Shown here piece by piece: positions 30,759-41,313 of a stretch of DNA of 64,000 bases (position 1 is the stretch's first letter; the number at the start of each line of letters is the position of its first letter). The notes beneath the pieces were generated by a model. That model had not been told where the DNA came from, made no database searches, and was given only the letters and a program-made list of their open reading frames with translations. The stretch comes from Bedellia somnulentella (lineage: Eukaryota; Arthropoda; Insecta; Lepidoptera; Bedelliidae). Both the position numbers and the translations under genes were made by a program. The stretch is from contig OY755173.1 of assembly GCA_963576735.1 (NCBI GenBank), positions 17,950,873-18,014,872 on the forward strand. Direction: 5' to 3'.

Positions 30759-30959
30759 GCTAGTTGTGACTTGCAATACAATGACATGGAAGTCGACTTT
30801 GTTCAGCTTTGCCCCGAATATTGCAAAAGTGGCTAAGTATTTATGCCTACAAAGCTCTGAATACCACTTCCAAGGGTTTAAGCCTTGTAGATAGGTAAAA
30901 TATACTTAATTCTTCTAGCCCTTGTATTTTTCTAAGTCTTGAAGATTTTTCAAAGTCGT

Positions 30960-31225
30960 AGGTGTGGTTAATTTATCATGGTTATCAACGGTGAGGGAAA
31001 ACATCCAGAGAAAACCCAAACGGCTAGCTTGTACTTTGTCATTTGACATCGTATTCGTACAAAATGGTGATAGGCCTGGCCTGCCCTCTATTACATAAGT
31101 GCTCTGTCCAAGCAAAGGGTGGGTACTCTGAATACTAGATAATAATATCACGTGATTTTTAGAAGTATTAGTACTTCTGCCAATCCCTTCAGGGATATAC
31201 GGCGTGAACTTTTGAGTGTTATGTT
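30960..31225 (+). repeat. S1 SINE, headless
   Basis: GTTAATTTATCATGGTTATC to CGGCGTGAACTTTTGAGTG. It is 5' truncated without the tRNA head. Confidence 0.75.
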
Positions 31226-31304
31226 TTAGAGTGTTTTTTATTAAAAGTGTGGGTAACCATCCCACGGAATAAGTCAACTAATTTGCAAAAGTTTAATACT
31301 GAAA

Positions 31305-31375
31305 CTGCCTGCATTGCCTAGCAGTTAAACGTTCCGCTTACAATCCGGAAGACTCGGGTTCGTTGACCGGGGGCT
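31305..31375 (+). repeat. S4 tRNA-like SINE head
   Basis: TTGCCTAGCAGTTAAACGTT as A box and GGGTTCGTTGACC as B box. It lies just before the mariner remnant. Confidence 0.55.
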
Positions 31376-31472
31376 TACTCACATATTTGAATATAGAACA
31401 CACTTCTTTTATTTTTTTTTATTTGAATGAGCATAATTTTTCCGAGAATCTGGCGGGTATTCATTTGCAACA

Positions 31473-32570
31473 ATGGAGCTCACTCAACGTGATTTTTGCG
31501 CTATGATTTATTGTGACTTTCAAAAAGGTTTAAAGCCTCAAGAATGTTTTGAACTTTTAGCTTCTACTTTTGGTGAGTCTACTTGTTCCCGAGCATCAGT
31601 ATTCAATTGGTTTGCTGAATTTATAGAGGACGGGGATGTCTCGAAGATGAAGCGAAGACAGGACGGCCGCCAACCGCGGTCACGCAAGAAAACATTCGTG
31701 CAGTCGAAAAACTTATTCGCGAAAACCGACGAATTACATATGAAGAGCTAGAGCGATAACTAGGAATTGGATCAGCAGCAATGCAAACCATAATTCACGA
31801 CCACCTTTCTCTCCGTAAACGTTGTTCGAGATGGGTGCCGCACAAACTTACCGATGAGCAGAAAGACCGTCGGGTGGATTGGTGCCTATTCATGATAGAT
31901 AAATTCAACGGAGGCGAGAAAAAAAAGCGTAAAGGATATACTGACTGGTGACGAAACATGGCTATATAACTATGATCCCGAATCAAAGCGACAGTCGACT
32001 GTATGGTGCTTTAAAGACGAGCCAACTCCAACGAAATGTCGCCGTGCACGAAGCACACAGAAACACATGGTCGCCTCGTTTTTCTGCAAAAAGGGTCATA
32101 TTGCTACTGTTGTGCTAGAGAATGAAAGAAAGGTGAACTCCGAATGGTATGTGACAGTTTGTGCTCCAACATTAATATCAGCTTGGTGTGACAAGCGACT
32201 TAAGTCAGGAATCCGGCACCTTCTCTGGCACCACGACAATGCGGCGCCGCACACGTCTGCCAGAACACTAGACTTTTTCAACTCTAAAATGGTGTCAATT
32301 CTCCCTCACGCGCCATATTCCCCTGACCTAGCGCCTTGTGATTTTTACTTGTTTCCAAAAATCAAAGAAAAACTAAAGGGAAAATTTTTAAAAGCAAAGA
32401 AGATGCGCTGGTTGCCTATAATTTCGAGATTTCTGAGGTATCTAAAGAAGAGTGGTCACAGGTATTTTCCAATTGGTTCAGACGTAAGGAAAAATGTATA
32501 CGTGCTCAGGGTGAATACTTTGAAAAGATCGATACTTGTAATAAAGAATAAATTTTATAATTTTTGAGTA
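31473..32570 (+). pseudogene. mariner transposase (DD34D), frameshifted
   Basis: N-terminal helix-turn-helix: MELTQRDFCAMIYCDFQKGL to SVFNWFAEFIEDGDVSKMKR. Near 31665 the frame shifts and reads AVTQENIRAVEKLIRENRRI, then a stop within ELER*LGIG. Another shift occurs before the catalytic part. Catalytic residues: D in LTGDETWLYNYDPE (about 31952), D in WHHDNAAPHTSA (about 32237), and D in YSPDLAPCDFYLF, exactly 34 residues after the second D, the mariner signature. A last frameshift near 32395 separates the C-terminus (NWFRRKEKCIRAQGEYFEK). The sequence resembles mauritiana/cecropia-type mariners. It is inactive, with at least three frameshifts and one stop. Confidence 0.9.
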
Positions 32571-32603
32571 TCTAGTTTCTTTTGGCATGCCTCTCGTATC
32601 TTA
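32571..32603 (+). repeat. probable right inverted terminal repeat of the mariner
   Basis: TAGTTTCTTTTGGCATGCCT, then CTCGTA resembles the outer end of mariner inverted repeats. No matching left repeat was found upstream of 31473. Confidence 0.4.
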
Positions 32604-32678
32604 TAATACAAAGCCTCATATTATGTTAGGTAGTTTTAAAATGTGTTATTAAGAAGATCTTGATGATTGAGAAGATGA

Positions 32679-32815
32679 GTTGTAACTTAGTACTTAGGCC
32701 TGCCTCCTATAACTATATGAACACCGGGTGATAATGTAACGTAATATTGAGAAGTATGAGTACCTCTGATAACCCCTTTGGACATATGCGGAGTGAAAGT
32801 TTGAGTTTGAGTAGT
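32679..32815 (+). repeat. S1 SINE 3' part, degenerate
   Basis: AACACCGGGTGATAATG, GTACCTCTGATAACCCCTTT and ATGCGGAGTGAAAG match the S1 end. Confidence 0.6.
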
Positions 32816-33294
32816 GTGAGTTAATATTATGTATTGTCATTCATATAATAACTATTGCTTCATGTTAGAAAATTCATTCCCTTTCTTGAAAACTATAATG
32901 AATTGCAAATCTGATGCAAATTGGTGATTCCGTTTTATTCAAAGTATAACAATATCTTTTTGCAATCAGGAGTGGTTTTAATACTTTCTTTTGATTTAAA
33001 AAGAAATAATGATAAAGATAGCAACAAGCTCTTTCAACGAGCAACGGTGGAATGAAGTTACATAAAACTTTAACGTTTTCAGTCATAATTAATTTATGCT
33101 AGATAAAAATTCAATTAAAATTCTTTTAAACATTAATTAATGGAAACATTTCTATGTCTCATATAATCTAAATAACTTTCTGTTCCTATAAAACTAGCGG
33201 AATATGGATGAGGGTAGCACAGGACCGGTCTTTGTAGAAAGTTTTGAGGAGTCCTGTATTCAACATAACCAACAGAGGACTTCCTTACTTATAC

Positions 33295-33375
33295 TCATGT
33301 CCATTATTCCCACTAGTGTAGGCAGAGACCATCGATCGCCACTTAGCACAATCTTGACACATCTCCCTTGCTTAT
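33295..33375 (-). repeat. family C (RTE 3' end) fragment
   Basis: ACTAGTGTAGGCAGAGACCA, TCGATCGCCACTTAG and ACACATCTCCCTTGC. Confidence 0.55.
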
Positions 33376-33659
33376 TTAAACAACGGACAAATAAAAGATG
33401 TGTAATCAAATTATAAATATATATTTCTCGTACGTTATGGCTTAAAAGAACAAGCTGGATTGTGATAAAATCAAAAGAAAATAATAAACGAACAGCCAAT
33501 ACTACCGTTCCAAGAAAATTGGTGTTTGTTACAGAGCGGTTTTATTTCTTCGAAGTAGAGTAGAGGATGAAATGCATATTATATGTATACACATTTATAT
33601 AATTTGATTTCTTAATTGAGTAGTGCAAAATTCAACTCAAAAAACTTAAACTTAAACTT

Positions 33660-33722
33660 TGGCGCCATTTATCCCCGAAGGAGTGACGGAGGTACTTATA
33701 CTTCTGAACATCGTGCGAAATT
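33660..33722 (-). repeat. S1 SINE 3' fragment
   Basis: GCGCCATTTATCCCCGAAGG, AGGTACTTATACTTCTGAAC. Confidence 0.5.
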
Positions 33723-33833
33723 ATTATCGCAAGGTATTCTGATATTTGAAATTACAAAAAATTCAATATGCTGTTATTAAAATATACACATATAATTAAA
33801 TAGCATCTACATTAACTAAATCTATTATTCTTA

Positions 33834-34085
33834 GGGCCGGCGCTGACTGCCGGCATGGCATGGCAAAGGATTTCGGTACAGATATAGCATTTTTAATCTT
33901 ATTATCATGAGTATAGAATTCATTTTACTTTATTTTGACACAACGATGCCGACGTTCTGTCCTACCGCGGCCTCCCTCGGCATCGTTGTGTCAAAATGAA
34001 TTCTATACGCATGGCAATAAGATTAAAAATGCTATATCTGTACCGAAATCCTTTGCCATGCCATGCCGGCAGTCAGCGCCGGCCC
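33834..34085. mobile_element. palindromic MITE, PIF/Harbinger type, copy 2 (full length)
   Basis: 252 bp. Arms of about 110 bp pair from GGGCCGGCGCTGACTGCCGG to ACACAACGATGCCG around a loop of about 26 bp (GTTCTGTCCTACCGCGGCCT). TTA duplication at 33831-33833 and 34086-34088. Confidence 0.9.
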
Positions 34086-34356
34086 TTATACACCTTTAAT
34101 AAAATGTAGATAGAAAGAATCATGACACAATTTTAATAGTTACGTATCGCAAATAGTTTTTCAATTACAAATTGAATGATTATTGACTTTACTATTTTAC
34201 ATAGTAACTGTTACATTTCTATTCAATTCATTTTTGTTTATTTCAGCTATATTGTTAAATAAGTTTAAGTATCATATCTTTTTTAAAATGAGAACTCGAT
34301 TTTTTTAAATTTTCAATTATGTTTTGAGAGAAGAGTTGATTTAAAAAATATAAAAA

Positions 34357-34600
34357 TACATAGATACATATACTCACGGCTATAAATCCTTAAAAGGGGT
34401 AGCCAGAACTGAAGAATTGAAAATGCCTCAGCCACTTTTGGAAGTTGAGAGGGGATAAGATGGTAAAATAAAGGTGTTTGGTGATAGGTCTCCAACCGCA
34501 TCGCCCAAAAATCCCTTAAAAAGCCCCAAAACCCTTAGTCGCCTCTTACGTACACCCACGGGAAGAAATGGGGTAGTGCTATTCTAACCCGATACTACAC
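34357..34600 (-). repeat. family A copy
   Basis: Full-length reverse copy with small changes (AAATCCTTAAAAGGGGTAGC). The 5' end GATACTACAC is mutated. Confidence 0.85.
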
Positions 34601-35030
34601 ACACACTACAAAAATATAAATCAAAACTCTAACTACCCCAATTGATATAAGTAATAGCCATCTGTTGAAATTAGTAGAAAGGATATTACTTTATCTATTG
34701 TTATTACTGTATTTGAATGCTGTAAATGATAAAGACGCTGTAAATTATTAGTCTTCGTTCTATTATAAAATTGAATTTCCCAATATATTCTCACGCTACA
34801 AAATGTAATCTCGACCTAAAATCTAGGACAAGTAATGAATTCCTGTTTCAAATAGGCTCTTACAATTTATGTGTCATCTGTTGATAAAAGCTGAGCATAA
34901 AATTGTGCAGGTTGTTATTTAACATTTAATTAAAGTTAAATGGTATTCTGTAATAATAGGATTTATAGTGTAACTAGCTTCGCACGTCTATGTTATTCGA
35001 TAGTCTACAATTCTACATCTCAAGAAAGAC

Positions 35031-35207
35031 TCAAACGTTCACGCCGAATATCCCTGAAGGGGTTAGCAGAGGTAGTAAAACTTCTGAATATCACGTGACA
35101 TTGTCACCTGTTGTTCAGAGTACCCACGATTAGCTTAGGCAGTGTTTCTCACGTTATATAGGGCAGGCCTATCGTCGTTTTGAACAAATACACTGTCATA
35201 TGATTGT
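35031..35207 (-). repeat. S1 SINE, headless
   Basis: AACGTTCACGCCGAATATCC to GTTTTGAACAAATACACTGT. Confidence 0.7.
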
Positions 35208-35690
35208 AAGTTTCGACAGTCCCCTCGATTTCCTGGGATGCCATCATCAGATCCTGGTCTCATGGTACTTTCTCGGTAACAATAACATAACAAAAGAAAT
35301 GTTTAGTGAACCTGTACTTCTCTTCAGAAAAGCTACGAAGAGGAGTATAAATCTATATACCTAGTGATTGAGGACCCACACCTTCCATCATCAGCTCAGC
35401 AGCATAACAATATGATTTTCAGAAGCAAATGCCAATATAAGTTCAGAAAATATGTAAAACGCGTTACATTTGCCTATAAAATTTGAGGGTTCCCCTCGAT
35501 TTCTCCAAGATCCCATCATCAGACCCTGATATCCTCATCATGGTACCAATCCTTTACTAGATGCTCCCATCTTCTTTCGAATAAAAAAATAATAATCAAA
35601 ATCGGTTCATAAATGGCGAAGTAATCGGCGAATAAACATAAAAAAAAAATACGGTCGAGTTGAGAACACTCCTTTTTTTGAAGTCTGTTA
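35205..35690 (+). repeat. interspersed repeat with two related halves
   Basis: The block CCCCTCGATTT followed by CCATCATCAGA occurs at about 35222 and 35493. The second half continues to ATACGGTCGAGTTGAGAACA and TTTGAAGTCTGTTAAAAA, a 3' end common among lepidopteran repeats. Class not established. Confidence 0.45.
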
Positions 35691-35769
35691 AAAAGCCCCA
35701 ATAGTCACCTCTTACTTACACCCATCGGTAGAAACGGGTGGTGCTATTCTAAGCCGACACTACACGGCA
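35688..35769 (-). repeat. family A fragment, 5' part
   Basis: AAAAAGCCCCAATAGTCACC to GCCGACACTACACGGCA. Confidence 0.7.
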
Positions 35770-36140
35770 AATCTTACAATAAGTATATTTTTTAGTTTTA
35801 CTTATAAGTGCATTGTTCTTTACGCATATTTGTTAATATTTTTGGTTGCAGCTCTAGGCAATCCTATTTTTAATAATACCTACTTTCATTCCGAGGTGAC
35901 AGCGACACAACCAACATCAGCGCGTTATGAACTTCCAGTTCTTTATTAAAAATTCCTGTAAAATATTCTGAAGATTCCTGTTAGAACTTGTCGGAATTCA
36001 ACTCACTACAGGAATCTAACACGATGGTGCGTCTTTCTATTTTTGTTTAACTACTGGTCACTAACAATGTGGTTGTAAATATTTAGTTACATTTGTTGTC
36101 ATAGATACACATACATGTAATTCCTAAAAAGTGCTCGAAG

Positions 36141-36385
36141 CAGTGTCGGCATAGAATAACACTACCCCATTTCTTCGGGTGGGTGTACGTAAGAGGCGAC
36201 TAACGGATTTGGAGCTTTTAAGGGATTTTTGGACGATGTGGTTGGAGACCCATCACTGAAAACCTTTATTTTACTAATTTTACCCCACTAACATTTCCAA
36301 ACGTGGCTGAGGAATTTCCAATTCCTTAGCTCTGGCTACCCCTTCTAGGGATTTATAGCCGTGAGCATATGTATGTATGTATGTA
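36141..36385 (+). repeat. family A copy with 9-bp duplication
   Basis: TGCTCGAAG at 36132-36140 and 36386-36394. Full length from CAGTGTCGGCATAGAATAAC to (TATG)n. Confidence 0.9.
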
Positions 36386-36397
36386 TGCTCGAAGTAG

Positions 36398-36474
36398 CCT
36401 CCGAATGAGAAACTCCTCAGCCATTTTCCCAAGTTTAGATGGTAAAGTATAGAATGGTTGGTGATGGGTGTACA
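36398..36474 (-). repeat. family A fragment
   Basis: GAATGAGAAACTCCTCAGCC, then GGTTGGTGATGGG. Confidence 0.5.
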
Positions 36475-36574
36475 AAAGGTCTACTCTTAACGTCGACAAA
36501 GATAATTAGCACACGTATCTCTTCTGCCCATATTAACATAACATATAAAATTATATCTGTCTCGCTCGCTTGAA

Positions 36575-36627
36575 TGCGGTTGGAGACCCATTACCAATAA
36601 CCTTTATTACACCATCTCAACAATTTA
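36575..36627 (+). repeat. family A fragment
   Basis: TGCGGTTGGAGACCCATTAC, CAATAACCTTTATTACACCA. Confidence 0.5.
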
Positions 36628-37349
36628 ACCAAATAAATGTATCTACCCATAGTTTTGGATATACTTTCATTTCATATTTGGGTCAATATGTATTTATTAC
36701 AAAAGTCTGAAGAATTCCAATATAAAAAAGAGAGTTAATAGCAAAAACACAGCCTGGGTTATTAAATTCCCTATTCTCGAAAAAACGAGCCAAGTCTGTA
36801 CATGAAATTCTGTTAAAATATGTGTAATAACTTCAGTGTTCTTCAAACAAAAACAGTTTTCATAAGAAAAATCAGACTTTTGAAATTTATTTGCCCTTGT
36901 TCGGAGCCAGTACTTTATTTATTAATAAGGTAGATATTTAAATTGGTTTCGTGAACTTTCTCGAACAGACTAACGTAGCATCGCAACTTGTTAACTCTTT
37001 GGGAATTTCTAGCAAAGTTGTTTTAATTTAATGTGGCAAGTTAGGGACCGCAAGGCTGGCCTGTTGAAAAATAAACACATTGCTGAACTCCACCTTTGTA
37101 TTTCAGGTCTTGAAAATATTTTCCACGATGGATTTCGTGTCAAAAGTTTTTTTGTACTGATTCGCATTTTATTGCGGTGAACAGAATGTTAACGGAGGTT
37201 AATGGCAAAAGAAAGAAATACTTTCATTTGCCATTTGTGGCACAAAAACATGGTAAAAAATTACATAAAATTCAATATAAATGTTAATCGAAAACCAACA
37301 CAACAAACTATTTAAATAAAACATCTCTAAAAATACATAATAAAAGTGG
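36628..37349. other. gene-free AT-rich stretch
   Basis: No gene or repeat recognised. Confidence 0.35.
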
Positions 37350-37508
37350 TTATGTAGTGTCGACTTAGAATAGCACTATCCCATTTCTTTTTGAGAATAA
37401 GAGGTGGCTAGGGTATTGGGGATTGTTTAGTAACTATTGCACTATGCGTTTGGAGACCCATCACCAACAACTTTTATATTACAGTCTTTTCCCCACTCAA
37501 CTTCCAAA
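37350..37508 (+). repeat. family A, outer copy of nest, left part
   Basis: Starts TATGTAGTGTCGACTTAGAA and stops at CTCAACTTCCAAA, where a second family A copy is inserted. It resumes at 38720. Confidence 0.85.
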
Positions 37509-37569
37509 CTTGCTGTGTAGTGTCGGCTTAGAATAGCACTACCCCTTTTTTTCCGGTGGGTGTACGTAA
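37509..37569 (+). repeat. family A, second-layer copy, left part
   Basis: TGCTGTGTAGTGTCGGCTTA to GGTGGGTGTACGTAA, cut by the Harbinger-like element. The copy is bounded by AACTTCCAAA at 37499-37508 and 38720-38729. Confidence 0.9.
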
Positions 37570-37833
37570 AGCGCCCAGTACACATTGGCCGACGTTGGCC
37601 CAATGCTCGCCATCGCCACTGTGTACAGGGGGCATTGGTGCATGTTGGCGGACAATTGCCGATATTGGCGCGCAATGGCGAAGTTGTCGGTTTTTCGGGC
37701 ACACTTCAAAGGAATCGTGGCGTAGCTTGGCCGGTGGTGTTTCCACAATGGGCCAATGTTTAGTTCGTCACCGACCGCTGACCGGGATAGTAGACTTTTG
37801 TGTTGCGTGTTAGAGAATTTTAAATCGTCCAAA

Positions 37834-37923
37834 ATGTCAATACCGTGGAGCAATGAAGAAACTTTTAGTTTATTGATTTATATCAATCTTAGCCCTCAAT
37901 TTGAGACCCAAATAATGCGCTAG
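37834..37923 (+). pseudogene. truncated Myb/MADF-like ORF of the Harbinger-like element
   Basis: 29 codons beginning MSIPWSNEETFSLLIYINLS. The WSNEETFSLL pattern resembles the start of the Myb/SANT or MADF DNA-binding protein that accompanies PIF/Harbinger transposases. It then stops. Confidence 0.4.
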
Positions 37924-37962
37924 ACAAGGATAAAAAATACTAGTATTTAGACGATTTTTATA

Positions 37963-38045
37963 CATACATACATATACTCACGCCATTATTTCCCATTGGG
38001 GTAGGCAGAGACTATTGATCGCCACTTTGCACGATCTTCGTTTAC
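37963..38045 (-). repeat. family C (RTE 3' end) inside the Harbinger-like element
   Basis: Complete 3' end with (TACA)n, TATACTCACGCCATTATTTC, CCATTGGGGTAGGCAGAGAC; strongly 5' truncated. Confidence 0.75.
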
Positions 38046-38055
38046 ATCCGTAAAA

Positions 38056-38319
38056 GTACTTCGTTTAAAGCCGTGTAGTGTCGGCTTAGAGTAGCACTAC
38101 CCCATTTCTGCCGGTGGGTGTACGTAAGAGGCGACTAACGGTATTGGGGCTTTTAAGGGATTTTTGGGCGATGTAGTTGGAGACCCATCACCAACAACCT
38201 TTATTGAAACATCTTTTCCCCGCTCAACTTTTCAAAAGTGGCTGAGGAATTTCTGATTCCTTAGCTCTGGCTACCCCTTCTAGGGATTTATAGCCGTGAG
38301 TATATGTATGTATGTATGT
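38056..38319 (+). repeat. family A, innermost copy of nest
   Basis: Bounded by ATCCGTAAAA at 38046-38055 and 38320-38329. Full length, with about 17 extra bases before GCCGTGTAGTGTCGG. Confidence 0.9.
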
Positions 38320-38538
38320 ATCCGTAAAAATGACGTAAAAATAACATAAATAGCGACATAAATAAAATAAATAACGTAAATAATAATAAATAAATAGCTG
38401 CAGCCATAATTAATTCAACGTCCATCGCAAGTGAATTGCCAGGCGGCACTGGGCCATTGTGTGAACACCAATTGATCGTGGCCGACATTTGCCAATTGCG
38501 AAGCGTGGCCCAACGTCGGCCAATGTGTACTGGGCGCT

Positions 38539-38719
38539 TAAGAGGCGACTCGGATATTCGGTATATTCGGTATGCGGTTGGAGACCCATCACCAACAACC
38601 TTTATTTTACCATCTTTTCCCCACGCAACTTCCAAAAGTGGCTTAGGAATTTCTAATTTGTTAGCTCTGGCTACACCTTCTAGGGATTTATAGCCGTGAG
38701 TATATGTATTTATGCATGT
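38539..38719 (+). repeat. family A, second-layer copy, right part
   Basis: Resumes TAAGAGGCGACTCGG and ends GCCGTGAGTATATGTATTTATG. Confidence 0.9.
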
Positions 38720-38803
38720 AACTTCCAAAAGTCGCGGAGGAATTTCTAATTCTGAAACTCTGGCTACTACATATATACTCGTACTACGTCTATGTATGTA
38801 TGT
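38720..38803 (+). repeat. family A, outer copy of nest, right part
   Basis: AACTTCCAAAAGTCGCGGAG, then GAAACTCTGGCTAC and a diverged tail. Confidence 0.75.
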
Positions 38804-39009
38804 ACTATGAAAGTATTTTATATGTTTTATTGTTGCATTATGAAATATTATTAACCTTTAAGCGTCTGGATTTAACAAAACAAAACCGAACACATAAAGG
38901 TCGTTTTGTTAAATATAATAACCATAATAACACTTGTGTGATTTTTCTGAGTGTTCTGAACATTCAAATGCCTGAACGACAAGCTTTTCATCTTTCCACA
39001 ATTTAAACC

Positions 39010-39140
39010 TTTTTTTTTGTTCATGAAAACCTCATGTGGGGATTATCCTTATCCTTATATATAATAAATGGGAAAGTGAGTTTGTTTGTTTGTTTATTTG
39101 TTCCGCTTTCACGCCGTAACTACATTTTGCAGAAGTATAG
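39010..39140 (+). repeat. S2 end fragment followed by Helitron 5' fragment
   Basis: TTTTTGTTCATGAAAACCTC, ATGTGGGGATTAT, then TTATATATAATAAATGGG and a (TTTG)n run with GCTTTCACGCCGTAAC, a typical Helitron 5' interior. Confidence 0.5.
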
Positions 39141-39156
39141 TTAGAATAGACGTATA

Positions 39157-39452
39157 GACGACGTGATAGCTCAATGGGTAGAACACCGGTTAACGTGCAA
39201 GCGACTAGTGTTCAAATCCCGGGTCGGGCCTACACCAATTTGTCTTTTATAAAGACATATGTGTGGTTAATTTATCACGGTTGTTAACGGTTAGGGAAAA
39301 CATCGTGAAGAAACCCACATGGCTGAGTTGTACTTAGTCATGTGACAGTGTATTCGTACAAAACGGCGATAGGCCTGCTCCCTATCACGTGAGTACACTG
39401 TCCATGCAAAACGTGGGTACTCTGAACACCAGGTGACAATGTCACGTGATGT
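39157..39452 (+). repeat. S1 SINE with intact tRNA head, 3' truncated
   Basis: A box TAGCTCAATGGGTAGAAC and B box GTTCAAATCCCG. The body is intact to GTCACGTGATGTTAG, and the tail is missing. Confidence 0.85.
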
Positions 39453-39910
39453 TAGCTGAGTTAGTACGTACTTGACGGGTAAATGACATTTTGATATCAT
39501 TTTTGCTTAGTACATACATACATACTCACTACTATTAATCCCTTGAACGGGGAAGCCAGAGCTAGGGAATTAAAAATTCCTCAGCCACTTTTGGAAGTTG
39601 CCTGGGGAAAAGATGGTGAAATAAAGGTTGTTGGTGATGGGTCTCCAACCGCATCGCCCAAAAATCCCTTAGAAGCCCCAAAACCGTTAGTCGCCTCTTA
39701 CGTACACCCACCGGAAGAAATGGGGTAGTGTTATTCTAAGCCGACACTACACAGCAACAAGTTACAGGCTTAAAATAGCAATTATTCAAACGAATTGGTG
39801 GTATTAAATGCCTTTTCATATTATCTGGTCATTCCACTCATCTCTTGCATGTAGCTGAGTTAATACGTACTGGACGGATAAATGAAATTTTGATATATTT
39901 TTGCTTAGTG
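39450..39910 (+). repeat. 60-bp direct repeats flanking a family A copy
   Basis: GTTAGCTGAGTTAGTACGTA to TTTTTGCTTAGT at 39450-39511 recurs, with a few changes, at 39850-39910. Confidence 0.7.
39511..39756 (-). repeat. family A copy, full length
   Basis: TACATACATACATACTCACT to GCCGACACTACACAGCA. Confidence 0.9.
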
Positions 39911-40044
39911 TTTACCAATTTTGCTATTGAATATATTTTTATTAGCAGTAGTGATGAAATCATTATGAACGCGTTACTTTAATGTTGTTCGGTGCAGAGG
40001 ATCCACTCTTCACATTGAGAACGATAATAGGCATACTTATTAGT

Positions 40045-40088
40045 AGTAATCCCCGCATGAGGTTTTCTTGAACAAAAACATTCAAATT
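40045..40088 (-). repeat. S2 end fragment
   Basis: TTAGTAGTAATCCCCGCATG, AGGTTTTCTTGAACAAAAAC. Confidence 0.6.
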
Positions 40089-40174
40089 AACTCTGCTGAC
40101 CCCATTAATGTTCTATCTCGCTCGCACAAAACGAATATTCGTATTATATGTTATTATATATATATTATAATAGT

Positions 40175-40285
40175 CGTGTAGTGCCGGTTTAGAATGTCAC
40201 TATCCCTTTCTAGCCATTGTGTCGTAAGAGTCGACAAAGGTTAGGTGGCAGGGGTTAGTGACATTCTAAGCCGGCACTACACGGC
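40175..40285. repeat. fold-back of two family A 5' ends
   Basis: CGTGTAGTGCCGGTTTAGAA, TGTCACTATCCC on the left pairs with GGGGTTAGTGACATTCTAAG, CCGGCACTACACGGC on the right, about 32 bp per arm with about 45 bp between. Confidence 0.85.
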
Positions 40286-40581
40286 ATCATACAAATATCT
40301 GTTCAAACTACAAATTGCCATGTATGTATGACTAAATAAAAAAACTTGATATTCAACCATTTTATTGAATTATGCTTTTCACGTTTAATTGCAATATGAT
40401 GGATTAGTTCATCATTTTGCACTCTCTACTAAGACAGTTATTTACCAACTCACTATTAGTCTGCTGTTTAATCTCTTTATGGTGATGATAGTCAATTACA
40501 TTAATACCTTATTTAACAAAATAGTGAGTTTTTTAACATACATGGAAACCAATTTACTTTTTTCTCACTTACTTATTTAAT

Positions 40582-40720
40582 ACTCACGCCATTAGTTCAC
40601 ATCACGGCAAGCGGAGACTATTGATTAATACTTTGTACGATCCTGACAAATCTCTTTAGCATCCTTCAGAATCATAATTTTCAAACATACTCTTTATTCC
40701 TCAACTTATCTTTTACGTCA
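40582..40720 (-). repeat. family C (RTE 3' end) fragment
   Basis: ACTCACGCCATTAGTTCACA, then GACTATTGATTAATACTTTG and CTCTTTAGCATCC. Confidence 0.6.
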
Positions 40721-40789
40721 TTGTTTATTTAGCATACTATTCCTAAAAATATAACTGCCTGCCTTTATTGTAAAATTGTAAAAGTAACC

Positions 40790-41000
40790 TTGCTGTGTAG
40801 TGTCGGCATAGAATTGCTGTGTAGTGTCGGCATAGAATAGCACTACCCCATTTCTTCCGGTGGGTGTACGTAAGAGGCGACTAACGGTATTGGGGCTTTT
40901 AAGGGATTTTTGGGCGATGCGGTTGGAGACCCATCACCAACAACCTTTATTTCACCATGTTTTCCCCACTCGTGAGTATATGTATGTATGAATGTATGTA
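40790..41000 (+). repeat. family A copy with 13-bp duplication and internal changes
   Basis: TGTAAAAGTAACC at 40777-40789 and 41001-41013. The first 24 bp are duplicated (TGCTGTGTAGTGTCGGCATA twice). The region from CAACTTCC to AGCC before the tail is deleted. Confidence 0.9.
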
Positions 41001-41313
41001 TGTAAAAGTAACCATACGTTAATACATGTAGATCAACGACATTGTGCAAAACACACAATCAGATTTTAAATGTCGGGAAAGCTACTCGTATAATAATGTC
41101 CAGTCGTTGGAATCAGGAACCGCGCTCTCTCCATCACAATAACTCCATTACCACCCGACTCCTAAAAGCTATCAAAGCTCTGAGATATCGTGAATGCGTA
41201 AAATAATATGCTAAAAGATAGACACATTTGTATTTACTACAGAAATAGAATAAAAAAAATATAAATAATAATAATAAAAAGTATAAGTATAAGTTAAGTT
41301 AAGTATAAGTTTT

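Larger units (their letters stand above)
37570..38538 (+). mobile_element. PIF/Harbinger-like DNA transposon (degenerate)
   Basis: Terminal inverted repeats of about 30 bp start AGCGCCCAGTACACATTGGC. The 3-bp duplication TAA lies at 37567-37569 and 38539-38541, and deleting the element restores the family A sequence TGTACGTAAGAGGCGAC. It carries a short Myb/MADF-like reading frame and is itself host to a family C and a family A insertion. No transposase remains. Confidence 0.85.

Noticed and set aside
34974..35000. CTAGCTTCGCACG as a Helitron end
   Set aside because: Only a short match; no CTAG/T boundary context or interior could be supported.
37442..37853. Several overlapping frames of 67-104 codons on both strands
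   Set aside because: They run through GC-rich inverted repeats of the Harbinger-like element and family A; no protein domain.
38288..38728. 146-codon minus-strand frame
   Set aside because: Translation of family A plus the Harbinger-like terminus.
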